Assembly: GCA_028287545.1 (NCBI GenBank)
Contig: JAQBPL010000017.1
Coordinates: 1 to 15,745, forward strand
DNA: 15,745 nucleotides
Source: Vulcanimicrobiota bacterium
GTDB lineage: Bacteria; Eremiobacterota; Eremiobacteria; Baltobacterales; Baltobacteraceae
Reading direction: 5' to 3'
A model generated the notes under the pieces. The model saw only the letters and a list, made by a program, of their open reading frames with translations. It ran no database searches and was not told where the DNA came from. Shown here in pieces: positions 7,072 to 14,239 of the stretch. Position numbers and translations under genes: made by a program. How positions within the stretch are numbered: the stretch's first letter is position 1; each line of letters opens with the position of its first letter.

Positions 7072-8261
7072 TCCTGCGCCTGCTGCCGATCTTGGGGATC
7101 ACGTTCATCGACATCTTCGGCTTCAGCATGCTGCTGCCGCTGCTGCCGTTTTTCGTCAAGCACTTCGGCGCGTCCGACGTCGCCGTCGGGCTCGTGGCCT
7201 CGACGTATTCGGTCAGCCAACTGATCGCGGGACCGGTGTGGGGCAACGTCAGCGATCGCATCGGCCGCAAGCGGGTGCTGATCGTCTCGCAGATCGGCGC
7301 GACGATCGGCTGGGTGATGCTCGGCTTCGCGCCGAGCATCCTGTGGGTCGTCGCGTCGCGCGCGATCGAAGGGCTGAGCGGCGGCAACATCGGCGTCACG
7401 CAAGCGTACATCGCCGACCTGGTCGAACCGGCGCAGCGCGGGCGCGCATTCGCACTGCTCGGCGCCGCGTTCAGCGCCGGCTTCGTGTTCGGGCCGGCGC
7501 TCGCGGCGTGGCTCTCGACCGCGTACGGTTTCGCCACGCCGTTCTTCGTCGCGGCGGGACTGCAGGCGCTCACGCTGCTGCTCACGATCCTGCTGCTGCC
7601 CGAGTCGCGCGGCGGCGCGACCGAAGAGGCGAAAAATGCGCCGACCTTGCGCGACATCTTCGTCTCGCTCGCCGACAAGGCGGTCGCGCCGGTCCTCTGG
7701 CTGCGGCTGGTGTTCGTGCTCGGGCTCTACGGCTGGTTCGGCGCGATGGCGCTGATCCTCAACCGCCAGCTCGGCTGGGGCGTCGCCGAGACCGGGTTCG
7801 TCTTCGCGATCTTCGGGATCTTCCAGGTCATCCTCCAGCTCGCCGTGGTCGGCCGCACGACCGAAAAGCTCGGGAACCGCCAAGCCACGAACTTCGGCAT
7901 GGCCTTGTGCGCGGTCGCGTTCGTTCTGGTGCCGTTCGCCACCACGCTGCCGGTCGCGGCCGTCCTGCTGGCGCTCTTCGGCGTCGGGATGAGCCACGTC
8001 AACGCGGCGTTCCCGGCGCTGGCCTCCGACGTGGCGCCGGACGACCGGCGCGGCACGGTCCTGGGGGTGGTCTCCGGCCTCGACAGCCTGGCCGGTTTCC
8101 TCATGCCGCCGGTCGTCACGGGGGTCTTGGGCCTCTACGGGGTGGTTCCGGCGGTAGCGATCGTCATCGCCCTGGTCAGCTCCGCATTGGTGCTCGGAAT
8201 CGTCCAGGCCCGGCGGGCGGCTCTGGTCACACCGCTGCGCGCAACCGTAAGCGTCGAGTAA
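7068..8261 (+). CDS. MFS transporter, TetA-like drug:proton antiporter
   Basis: 397-aa major facilitator protein with about 12 hydrophobic segments, typical length for DHA1-type exporters. TM1 carries an acidic residue (ITFIDIFGFS, D15), as in TetA-like pumps. Motif A is clear in the TM2-3 loop (GNVSDRIGRKR, residues 59-69). TM4 region GGNIGVTQAYIADLV matches the TetA pattern, and a GPALAAW segment follows in the TM5 region. A second, weaker loop motif occurs after TM8 (VGRTTEKLGNRQ). It probably exports an organic compound across the inner membrane by proton exchange. Its ATG overlaps the SDR stop as ATGA, making it the fifth and last gene of the operon. No terminator is evident after the TAA. 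Confidence 0.93.
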   Translation: MILRLLPILGITFIDIFGFSMLLPLLPFFVKHFGASDVAVGLVASTYSVSQLIAGPVWGNVSDRIGRKRVLIVSQIGATIGWVMLGFAPSILWVVASRAIEGLSGGNIGVTQAYIADLVEPAQRGRAFALLGAAFSAGFVFGPALAAWLSTAYGFATPFFVAAGLQALTLLLTILLLPESRGGATEEAKNAPTLRDIFVSLADKAVAPVLWLRLVFVLGLYGWFGAMALILNRQLGWGVAETGFVFAIFGIFQVILQLAVVGRTTEKLGNRQATNFGMALCAVAFVLVPFATTLPVAAVLLALFGVGMSHVNAAFPALASDVAPDDRRGTVLGVVSGLDSLAGFLMPPVVTGVLGLYGVVPAVAIVIALVSSALVLGIVQARRAALVTPLRATVSVE

Positions 8262-8383
8262 ACCGCCTAAGATGGGCTCGCTCGGCAACCGATTATCGGG
8301 AGTACACCGGTTCTCGACACGCCAGGACGGCGTGGCTGCGTGCGGTTCGACCGCCGCCGTACGATCGCAAAGGATTTGCCCGC
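8262..8383 (+). other. Intergenic region before the secreted-protein gene
   Basis: 122 bp between the MFS gene and the secreted-protein gene. It holds a 6-bp hairpin (CACGCC/GGCGTG, 8318-8334) without a T-run, a possible -10 TACGAT at 8360-8365 with no convincing -35, and an AAAGGA ribosome site at 8369-8374. No open frame or strong terminator was seen. Confidence 0.4.
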
Positions 8384-9172
8384 TTGAAACGCTCCCTCGC
8401 CGCGTCCGTGATGATCGCCGCGCTTCTCGCGCCGGCCGTTCCTGCGCGTGCGACGTCCACCTCGTCGGGGGCAGCGCAGCTCAAGTTCATCAGCGGCGCC
8501 ACCCTGACGATGTCGATCGTGACCCAGTACAGCGCCGCCGGCGCCCAGGGCAACGCTGCGCCGACGCTCCTGCCGAGCATCGCCGGCGTCTGCACGGCGC
8601 CGGCCTCGGAGACGAACTTCACCCTGAGCTTCGGCGCCCTCACGCCGCGCTCAAACGCCGCGACGGCGTGCCTCTACAAGAACGCCGTGGCCGTCGCGGT
8701 GACGTCGAACGACGCGAACGGCTTCGTGGTCAACGAGTATTTGGACGCGACTCCGACGAGCGGGATCGGGATCTGCGCCTTCCCCAACGGCGGCGCGACG
8801 TTCCCCTTGACGCCGGCGGCCGCTCCGGTTGCGGTCTCGGCGCGCTCCGGCAATCCGGCCGCCGGGACGTTCACCGGCAACAATTTGACGAGCTGCGCGG
8901 CCGGCGGAAGCATCGTCCCGCCCGGAACCGGCGGCCTCTCGAGCGCGGGCGCGAACCCGGGCAACGTGGGCGCGCCCGGCCTCGAGTTCTACTCGCCCTC
9001 CGGCACCCAGCTCGCGTTCATGACGCTGGCCACACCGACCTCAGTCGCCGGTCCCGGCGTGGGCAACTACTACGCCGCCGAGGACATCCAGGTGAACATG
9101 GCCACGGGCGCCGGCTCGACGACGGTTGGCCAGACCGGCGTCTACATGACGATCCAGCTCGTTCCCAACTGA
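8384..9172 (+). CDS. Unrecognised secreted beta-rich protein with four cysteines
   Basis: 262-aa protein whose family I cannot name. I chose the TTG at 8384 because AAAGGA lies 9 nt upstream and it gives a classic Sec signal peptide: KR at residues 2-3, hydrophobic core 5-19, and likely cleavage after ARA (residue 23). The mature part is rich in Ala, Gly, Thr, Ser and Asn with alternating hydrophobic residues, consistent with a beta-sandwich. LSFGALTPRS and AVAVAVTSNDANGF resemble repeats seen in surface and coat-type proteins such as WxL-like or spore-coat-U-like domains. Cys70, Cys96, Cys131 and Cys171 could form two disulfides. The C-terminal strand YMTIQLVPN ends the chain with no anchor or sorting motif. 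It is probably an extracellular or surface structural protein. Confidence 0.75.
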   Translation: MKRSLAASVMIAALLAPAVPARATSTSSGAAQLKFISGATLTMSIVTQYSAAGAQGNAAPTLLPSIAGVCTAPASETNFTLSFGALTPRSNAATACLYKNAVAVAVTSNDANGFVVNEYLDATPTSGIGICAFPNGGATFPLTPAAAPVAVSARSGNPAAGTFTGNNLTSCAAGGSIVPPGTGGLSSAGANPGNVGAPGLEFYSPSGTQLAFMTLATPTSVAGPGVGNYYAAEDIQVNMATGAGSTTVGQTGVYMTIQLVPN

Positions 9173-9209
9173 ACGCGCACCGCCGCCTCCCGCCACGCGA
9201 GGCGCTGCC

Positions 9210-9737
9210 ATGATGCGCGTCTTGGGCCGGCTCCTCCGCGGCTGGCGCGCCGGGGCGGACCACCGGGTCGCCGAGGATCCCCGCTTGGCGTTCGTGCCGC
9301 GTACGCTTGACCTGCGCAGCCCGGCGTTCGCCGACGGCGGGGAGCTGAGCGCCGAGCGCACCTCGCCGCCGCTCGACTGGAGCGGGATTCCACCCGGCAC
9401 GAAGACACTCGCCCTGATCGTCGAGGACATCGACGCGCCGTTGCCGCGCCCGTTCGTGCACGCGGTGGCCTATGCGCTCGATCCCGCGACGACGTCGCTT
9501 GCCGCAGGCGAGCTCGACGACACGCTGGTGCCGCTCGGGCTGAACAGCGCGCGCGGCACGACGTACCGTCCGCCCCGGCCGATCGCGGGGCACGGCCCCC
9601 ACCGCTACGTCTTCACGCTGCTAGCGGTGAACTTCGTCCCGCACTTCGACCAGCCGCCCTCGCGCGGCCGCCTGCTCGACGCGATCGCCGGCCACGTCCT
9701 CGCCCTCGGCGAACTCACCGCCACCCACGAACGCTAA
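9210..9737 (+). CDS. YbhB/YbcL family Raf kinase inhibitor-like (PEBP) protein
   Basis: 175-aa member of the phosphatidylethanolamine-binding protein fold. Seen: SPPLDWSGIPPGTKTLALI (about residues 52-70), VEDIDAP (71-77), FVHAVAYAL (82-90) and GHGPHRYVFTLLAV (127-140). These match the conserved ligand-pocket blocks of bacterial YbhB/YbcL. The biochemical role of bacterial members is poorly defined. About 25 basic residues precede the usual fold and no signal peptide is obvious, so it is probably cytoplasmic. Two ATGs occur at 9210 and 9213; GAGG at 9199-9202 serves either. It lies 37 bp after the secreted-protein gene and could be cotranscribed with it. It ends just before a terminator-like hairpin. 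Confidence 0.88.
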   Translation: MMRVLGRLLRGWRAGADHRVAEDPRLAFVPRTLDLRSPAFADGGELSAERTSPPLDWSGIPPGTKTLALIVEDIDAPLPRPFVHAVAYALDPATTSLAAGELDDTLVPLGLNSARGTTYRPPRPIAGHGPHRYVFTLLAVNFVPHFDQPPSRGRLLDAIAGHVLALGELTATHER

Positions 9738-9741
9738 GCCC

Positions 9742-9764
9742 CTCCGAGGTGTCGGAGTGGTTTT
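9742..9764 (+). terminator. Probable terminator after the PEBP gene
   Basis: 6-bp stem CTCCGA/TCGGAG (9742-9747 and 9752-9757) with loop GGTG, then TGG and TTTT. The stem is short and the T-run brief, so it may be weak. It separates the PEBP gene from the GntR gene. Confidence 0.45.
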
Positions 9765-9768
9765 GAGC

Positions 9769-9779
9769 ATATTCAATAT
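9769..9779. promoter_or_regulatory. AT-rich palindrome upstream of the GntR gene
   Basis: ATATT-C-AATAT is a perfect 11-bp palindrome in an otherwise GC-rich region, 41 bp before the GntR GTG. It may be an autoregulatory operator or part of the promoter. No clear -35/-10 pair can be assigned. It shares ATTnnATATAnnnAA with the region directly upstream of the Rieske gene (12972-12986). Confidence 0.4.
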
Positions 9780-9820
9780 ACGCAACGCCGTGTGGGGGTA
9801 GACGCTTTGGAGAGGACGCA

Positions 9821-10549
9821 GTGACGGGCAGCAGGGCTGCCACTTTAGCTGACGAGATCGAGACGGCCATCGTGTCGGGCCAGATCGTCGGCGGCGACCG
9901 GTTAGGGACGAAGGACGCGTTGCGCCGGCGATACGACGTCGCGTACGGAACGCTCAACGAAACGCTGCGCATTTTGCAGCAGCGCGGATACGTCACCTCG
10001 CGGACGGGACCCGGCGGCGGCCTCTTCGCGACGGTCCCCACCTCGAGCGATCGTCTGCGTCACCTGCTCTCGGGATTCCCGGAAACCGGCACGCTCAAGG
10101 ATTGCGCGGAAGTCCGTCACGCGCTCGAGGAGGCGGTGACGCTCGATGCGACGCGCGCGCGAACGCGAGCCGACGTCGCCGATCTGCGGCGCATTCTCAA
10201 GCGCATGGCCGCTAGCACCGGCGACCCGGCGGCGTATCTGCACGAGAACTGGCGCCTGCACCGCCGCATCGCGGAATGCTGCAAGAACCGCGTCTTGGCG
10301 AACCTCTACATCACGCTGCTCGACGCCAACGAGCCCGGACCGGGATTCGTCCTGCCGGATCGCCATCGCCGCGCCCACGCCGCAGACAATCTCATCGCGC
10401 ACACGGAGCTCATCGACGCGATCGCGTCCGGTTCCGGCGAGCGCGCACGACACGCCGTCGCCGCGCACGAGGGCTTCTTCGCGCCGGTCAACGACAAGCC
10501 GCTTCTGCCCGATCGCGCGTCCACCCGGCCGCGCCGCAAGCGCGCTTAG
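9821..10549 (+). CDS. GntR family transcriptional regulator, FadR/FCD subfamily
   Basis: 242-aa regulator with an N-terminal winged helix (about residues 8-72, including LGTKDALRRRYDVAYGTLNETLRILQQRGYV) and an all-helical FCD ligand domain (about 92-217). FCD metal-site candidates are Asn143 (the position usually occupied by Asp), His147, His194 and His216, so a metal-bound carboxylate ligand is plausible. The GTG at 9821 follows GGAGAGG at 9809-9815. An AT-rich palindrome lies upstream. It is tail-to-tail with the aromatic cluster (4-bp overlap, 10546-10549). FadR-type GntR proteins often control neighbouring organic-acid and aromatic catabolism, so it is the best local candidate regulator of that cluster. 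The Arg/Lys-rich C-terminal tail is probably disordered. Confidence 0.9.
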   Translation: MTGSRAATLADEIETAIVSGQIVGGDRLGTKDALRRRYDVAYGTLNETLRILQQRGYVTSRTGPGGGLFATVPTSSDRLRHLLSGFPETGTLKDCAEVRHALEEAVTLDATRARTRADVADLRRILKRMAASTGDPAAYLHENWRLHRRIAECCKNRVLANLYITLLDANEPGPGFVLPDRHRRAHAADNLIAHTELIDAIASGSGERARHAVAAHEGFFAPVNDKPLLPDRASTRPRRKRA

Positions 10550-10968
10550 GAGATCGTGAAGGCGCGCAGGCCCGCGCGCGCGAGCTCCGCGTCGCGTCCC
10601 TGCGTCTTGCCGGTGACGCCGATTCCGGCGAGCGTGCCGCCGCCCGGCGCGGGGACGACGATGCCGCCCGGCAGCGCGGTGAGCATCGGATCGCCGTAAT
10701 ACGCGAGCTGCAGACCGCGCCTGACGATCTCGTCGTGGAAGACGGTCGTATCGCGGTCCATGACCGCCGCGCTGTACGCTTTGAGCAGCGAAGCGCGCAT
10801 CCAGCGCGGCCGCGCACCGTCCATGCGCCGCGCCGCGATCAGATCGCCGTGCGCGTCGACGATCGCGATCGCGACGACGAAGCCGGCTGCGGCGCTCGCC
10901 GCGGCGATCGCTTCGAGCGCCCGCACCGCAGCCGCCTCGCAGGCGAACGGCGCGGCCGCCGAGTGCAC
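10546..10968 (-). CDS. GlcG/HbpS (DUF336) family protein
   Basis: 140-aa protein of the GlcG/HbpS family, small alpha/beta proteins that include heme-binding HbpS and cobalamin-adenosyltransferase-associated domains. Visible family blocks: VVAIAIVDAHGDLIAARRMDGA (about residues 31-52, hydrophobic strand then DxxG), a middle KAYSAA helix, and ALPGGIVVPAPGGGTLAGIGVTG (about 98-120). The GTG at 10968 shares its G with the TAG stop of the class II aldolase gene (TAGTG), so the two are translationally coupled. Members are common in aromatic and glycolate catabolic operons, usually with undefined function. It is the last gene of the minus-strand cluster and overlaps the end of the convergent GntR gene. 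Heme binding is known for some relatives only. Confidence 0.85.
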   Translation of the reverse strand: MHSAAAPFACEAAAVRALEAIAAASAAAGFVVAIAIVDAHGDLIAARRMDGARPRWMRASLLKAYSAAVMDRDTTVFHDEIVRRGLQLAYYGDPMLTALPGGIVVPAPGGGTLAGIGVTGKTQGRDAELARAGLRAFTIS

Positions 10969-11699
10969 TATTCGATCCCCTCGAACGCGCCGTTGCGCCG
11001 CGCGGTCTCTTCGTGATAGTGCCAATGCTTCGCGGTGATCACCGACGTCCACGTCTCGCGCCGCACGAACGCGAGCTCCTCGCCGCGCAGAACGTGCGGC
11101 TCGCCGAGCAGGCTCGCCTTGTACTGGATGCGCGCGTTCTGCTCCGCGCACACGTAGCGCGCGAGCGCCTCTTCGGGCGTCGCACCGACGACGACGACGC
11201 CGTGACCGCGCAGCACGACCAAGGGGCCCTCGCCGAGCAGCGCCGCGATGGCTTCGCCGCGTTCCACCGTGTTGATGAGGCTCGCGTCGTCGAAAACCGG
11301 GACGTCCTCGGGGAGGAACGAGCCGATGCCCGTCACCGGCAGCAGCTTGTGTCCGGCGATCGAGAGCGTGACGATGTGGTCGGGATGCGAGTGGACGATG
11401 CCGCCCACGTCGGGACGTTGCCGCATGATGGCGCGGTGAATGTGAAACTCGCCGGGCGGTTCGTCGCCCTCGCCGATCCGCGTACCCGACGGCAGATCGA
11501 CCGGGACGATGTCGCTGTAGCGCAGGGTCGAGCGGCTGGCGCGACGCGAGTTGATCCACATCGTCTCGGGAAGCGTGCGGTCGCGCGCGCTGACGTGTCC
11601 GTTCATGTCCATCATGTCGAGCGAGGTCAGGATGCGCACCGCGCGCGCGACGAGGAGCCGGTAATTGACGGCGGCCGCTTCCGGCGCGATGGTGCTCAT
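10968..11699 (-). CDS. Class II aldolase/adducin family protein (possible decarboxylase or aldolase)
   Basis: 243-aa member of the zinc-dependent class II aldolase/adducin family. Metal ligands are visible: HSH at His103/His105 and His166 in RGHGVVV, with Glu84 (GEFHIHRAI) at the usual catalytic position. Family members cleave fuculose- or ribulose-phosphates, and relatives in phthalate clusters decarboxylate dihydroxyphthalate. Because it sits directly after a phthalate-dioxygenase-like gene, a decarboxylase acting on a dihydroxylated aromatic acid is my preferred guess; a retro-aldol step late in the pathway is the alternative. The ATG (11699-11697) shares one base with the TGA of the Rieske gene, and its stop overlaps the next GTG. 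Length is normal for the family. Confidence 0.88.
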   Translation of the reverse strand: MSTIAPEAAAVNYRLLVARAVRILTSLDMMDMNGHVSARDRTLPETMWINSRRASRSTLRYSDIVPVDLPSGTRIGEGDEPPGEFHIHRAIMRQRPDVGGIVHSHPDHIVTLSIAGHKLLPVTGIGSFLPEDVPVFDDASLINTVERGEAIAALLGEGPLVVLRGHGVVVVGATPEEALARYVCAEQNARIQYKASLLGEPHVLRGEELAFVRRETWTSVITAKHWHYHEETARRNGAFEGIE

Positions 11700-12970
11700 C
11701 AGAATTTCGCCACCAGTTCGTCTTTGAGGGCGTCGCGCCAGTCGGGCGCGCTCGGGATGACGAGGTCGACAGCACGGACGTGGCTGTACGTCGTCGGATC
11801 GGTGCCGCGGATCGGCTTGCCGTCGGCGAGGTCGTTCGTCGCCTCCATGAGCAGCTGCCGCATCACGATGATCGCGCGATCGCTGGTTCCGAGATGCTCC
11901 TTGGAACGATCGACGATCGGTCCCATCCCCTCTTGGAGCGCCATGTCCTGGGTGTTCACGCCGGTGATGCCGGTGAACGTCTTCGTCTTCTGCAGCTGAC
12001 GATCGATTAGGTAGTCGTTGCGCAGATTGCGCTTGAGACGGAACGTCCCGGGGATGAGGTCGTCCTCGCCGCGTCCATACTGTTTTTCGAGCTCGTGGGC
12101 GTACTCTTGCGTGACCGGAATCTCCGGCGTGTACGAATACATCCAGTTGTAGACCCAGCAGGTCTCATCGTCGATCGGCACCCAGATGTGCCCGTTGATC
12201 GTCGGATGTTCGTCGACGTGCTCGCCCTTGCGGGAGGTGACGCGGCCGCGCATCTGCTGCGCCGGCATCACGTAGTGATACGCGCGAACGTAGCTGCGCT
12301 CGCCGAGCTTGCGGATCCCCGCGTACGTGTAGCCGTAATCGGTGCGGAACACCTCGAGCTTCGGCGCCGTGTCCTGGCTGCGCAGATAGCTCTTGTCGTG
12401 GATGTCGAGGTTGTGCGCGAACGAGCTGTGCGAGGTGTCGAGGCCGCCTTCGAGCGCCTGCAGCCAGTTGCACTCCTCAAACGTCTTCGAGGTGTAGCGG
12501 TGCGTCTCGGGGGCGCGGGTGACCTCGTAGTCCGGCACCGGGGGCTGGTGCTCGGGCGGCCCCATGTAGGTCCACACCAGGCCGCCGCCTTCCCAGGTCG
12601 GATAGGTCTTGATGGTCACTTTCGATTTGAACATCGAGTCGGGCGGCTCCGACGGCATGTCGACGCACTGCCCGTCGCGGTCGAACTTCCAGCCGTGGTA
12701 AACGCAGCGCAACCCGCATTCCTCGTTGCGGCCGAAGAACAGCGGCGCGCGGCGATGCGGGCAGAACGCGTCCATGAGACCGACCTTGCCGTCCGAGTCC
12801 CGGAACGCGACGAGATCTTCACACAGCAGCCGGACGCGGATCGGAGCGCCGTCGTTCTCCGGCAGCTCGCTCGAGAGCGCGGCGGGGATCCAATAGCGGC
12901 GCTGGAGTTCCCCCATCGGCGTCCCTGGGCCGACGCGAGTGATCCGGTCGTTGTCTTCAGGCTTCAACAT
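11699..12970 (-). CDS. Rieske non-heme iron oxygenase, phthalate 4,5-dioxygenase-like
   Basis: 423-aa oxygenase alpha subunit of an aromatic ring-hydroxylating or demethylating system. The Rieske [2Fe-2S] motif is C70-P-H72 ... C89-V-Y-H92. The mononuclear iron site is E174-x3-D178-x2-H181-x4-H186 in NWLQALEGGLDTSHSSFAHN. This block and the N-terminal RVGPGTPMGELQRRYW are characteristic, to my recollection, of the phthalate 4,5-dioxygenase group, which hydroxylates carboxylated aromatic rings without a beta subunit. The ATG at 12970 is used because RVGPGTPMG normally lies about 12 residues from the start; an upstream in-frame extension reads through the intergenic hairpin. No Shine-Dalgarno is present and a TATATC box ends 5 nt before the ATG. 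No reductase is encoded in the window, so electrons must come from elsewhere. Confidence 0.93.
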   Translation of the reverse strand: MLKPEDNDRITRVGPGTPMGELQRRYWIPAALSSELPENDGAPIRVRLLCEDLVAFRDSDGKVGLMDAFCPHRRAPLFFGRNEECGLRCVYHGWKFDRDGQCVDMPSEPPDSMFKSKVTIKTYPTWEGGGLVWTYMGPPEHQPPVPDYEVTRAPETHRYTSKTFEECNWLQALEGGLDTSHSSFAHNLDIHDKSYLRSQDTAPKLEVFRTDYGYTYAGIRKLGERSYVRAYHYVMPAQQMRGRVTSRKGEHVDEHPTINGHIWVPIDDETCWVYNWMYSYTPEIPVTQEYAHELEKQYGRGEDDLIPGTFRLKRNLRNDYLIDRQLQKTKTFTGITGVNTQDMALQEGMGPIVDRSKEHLGTSDRAIIVMRQLLMEATNDLADGKPIRGTDPTTYSHVRAVDLVIPSAPDWRDALKDELVAKF

Positions 12971-12975
12971 AATTG

Positions 12976-12981
12976 GATATA
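12976..12981 (-). promoter_or_regulatory. Possible -10 box of the Rieske operon
   Basis: TATATC on the minus strand ends 5 nt before the Rieske ATG, inside the only AT-rich patch of the region (12970-12991). If it is the -10, the mRNA would be leaderless, as predicted for tetR and the first SDR. No TTGACA-like -35 sits 16-18 bp upstream, so an activator may be needed. Confidence 0.35.
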
Positions 12982-13015
12982 GCGAATTTAGACGGATGGC
13001 GCTCCGGGGCCTCCA

Positions 13016-13037
13016 GCCGGGCAAACAAACGCCCGGC
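13016..13037 (-). terminator. Hairpin between dehydrogenase and Rieske genes
   Basis: 7-bp perfect stem GCCGGGC/GCCCGGC with an 8-nt loop (13023-13030), downstream of the dehydrogenase stop. Further GC-rich inverted segments lie between 13031 and 13055. No T-run follows on the minus strand, so it may be a weak terminator, a pause site or a 3'-end stabiliser rather than a standard intrinsic terminator. Confidence 0.35.
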
Positions 13038-13058
13038 CGGCGGCCCTCCGCGGCCGGA

Positions 13059-14189
13059 TTAGTTGGCCGCCACGGTATCTTTCCACGGCAGCACCGAGAC
13101 GTGGATGACGTCCTTCGCACCCTGTCCGCCGACCGACTTGATGGCGTAATCCACGTCGTTCAGGCCGAAGGTGTGGGTCGTCACCAGCTCCAGCGGAAAG
13201 CGATGCGACGCGAGCTGCGCCAGCGCCAGCTCGACCGCGCGATAGCTGTGTCCGCGCGCGCTCTTGATGGTGACGTACTTGAGCGTGATGCGCTCGATCG
13301 GGAAATCCGGGATCGTCGGCATTTCGTTGCCTTGCACGACCAGCGTCCCGCCTTTGCGCTTGAGCGCTTCGACGCCGAGCATCAGCGCGGAGGTGCCGGC
13401 CCGCGCCGTGCAATCGATGGAGAAGTCCATCCCCTTGCGGCTGGTGATCTCCATGATGCGTTCGAGCGCGTCGTCTTTCTGCACGTCGATCGCGTAGTCG
13501 GCGCCTAACGCCTTGGCGACCTCGAGCCGTTTCGCATCTTTGGTCGTGCCCGTGATGATGATGAGATCGGCGCCGGCTTGCTTGGCGGCGACGACCTGCG
13601 AGAGCCCTTGCTGCCCGGGTCCCTGGATCAGCACTTTGGCGCCGTACCCGATGTTCGCGTCGAAGAGCGACCACTGAATGCCGTTCGCCAGCGGCGTTCC
13701 GATGCCGGCGAGCTCGGGCGTTACGCCCGCAGGGACCTTGTGCACGACCGCGTTCCACGGCAAGTACAAATATTGGCCGAAGCCGCCCCAGAGATACGGC
13801 GCGCTCTCCGCCGACGTGTAGCCGTAGCGAATGGCGTCAGGATTGTGGTGCCAGTCGGTGGCTTCGCAGTGCCGGTACTCGCCGAGATGGCACCATTCGC
13901 ACTGCATGCACGGCAGGTAATGCTCGAGGAACACGAGGTCGCCTTCCTTGACGCCTTTGCGCTCGACGAACTTCTTGCCGGCCTTCGCGATCGTGCCGAC
14001 GTTCTCGTGACCCATGATCACGAAATTGCCGGGCAGCGGCTTGCCGTACATCTTGACGTCGCTTCCGCAAATACCGGCGACCTCGACCTTGACGAGCGCC
14101 CCGTCTTCCGGAATATCCGGCATCGGGAATTCGCGAATCTCCATTTGCCCCGGCGCTACCTTGACGGCCGCGAGCGCTGTTTCTGCCAC
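13059..14189 (-). CDS. Zinc-dependent alcohol dehydrogenase family (MDR) protein
   Basis: 376-aa medium-chain dehydrogenase. Catalytic zinc ligands are Cys41 (GICGSD) and His61-Glu62 (GHEN); the structural zinc lobe is complete with Cys94, Cys97, Cys100 and Cys108. The nucleotide-binding glycine motif appears as IQGPGQQG (about 191-198), followed by a Rossmann fold. It probably oxidises an alcohol or diol with NAD(P). In this cluster it might oxidise a dihydrodiol or a semialdehyde intermediate, replacing the Gfo/Idh-type enzymes usual in phthalate and protocatechuate 4,5-cleavage pathways; that is inference. The GTG start at 14189 is set by GGAG 7 nt upstream and by the MDR N-terminus that follows. 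It lies 50 bp after the hydrolase gene and 88 bp before the Rieske gene. Confidence 0.93.
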   Translation of the reverse strand: MAETALAAVKVAPGQMEIREFPMPDIPEDGALVKVEVAGICGSDVKMYGKPLPGNFVIMGHENVGTIAKAGKKFVERKGVKEGDLVFLEHYLPCMQCEWCHLGEYRHCEATDWHHNPDAIRYGYTSAESAPYLWGGFGQYLYLPWNAVVHKVPAGVTPELAGIGTPLANGIQWSLFDANIGYGAKVLIQGPGQQGLSQVVAAKQAGADLIIITGTTKDAKRLEVAKALGADYAIDVQKDDALERIMEITSRKGMDFSIDCTARAGTSALMLGVEALKRKGGTLVVQGNEMPTIPDFPIERITLKYVTIKSARGHSYRAVELALAQLASHRFPLELVTTHTFGLNDVDYAIKSVGGQGAKDVIHVSVLPWKDTVAAN

Positions 14190-14239
14190 TGATTGTCTCC
14201 AAAGAAAAGTCGGGTGATGTGCTTTGCCAAACGCCGGTG

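Noticed and set aside
6951..8288. 445-aa minus-strand open frame opposite the MFS gene
   Set aside because: It has the same shadow character, with charged low-complexity sequence, while the plus strand encodes a clear 12-helix transporter.
11013..12982. Plus-strand open frames across the aldolase and Rieske genes
   Set aside because: They are shadows of well-supported minus-strand genes with catalytic motifs.
12971..13120. N-terminal extension of the Rieske protein to an upstream start
   Set aside because: It would read through the hairpin region and into the dehydrogenase coding sequence in another frame; the family starts at the ATG at 12970.
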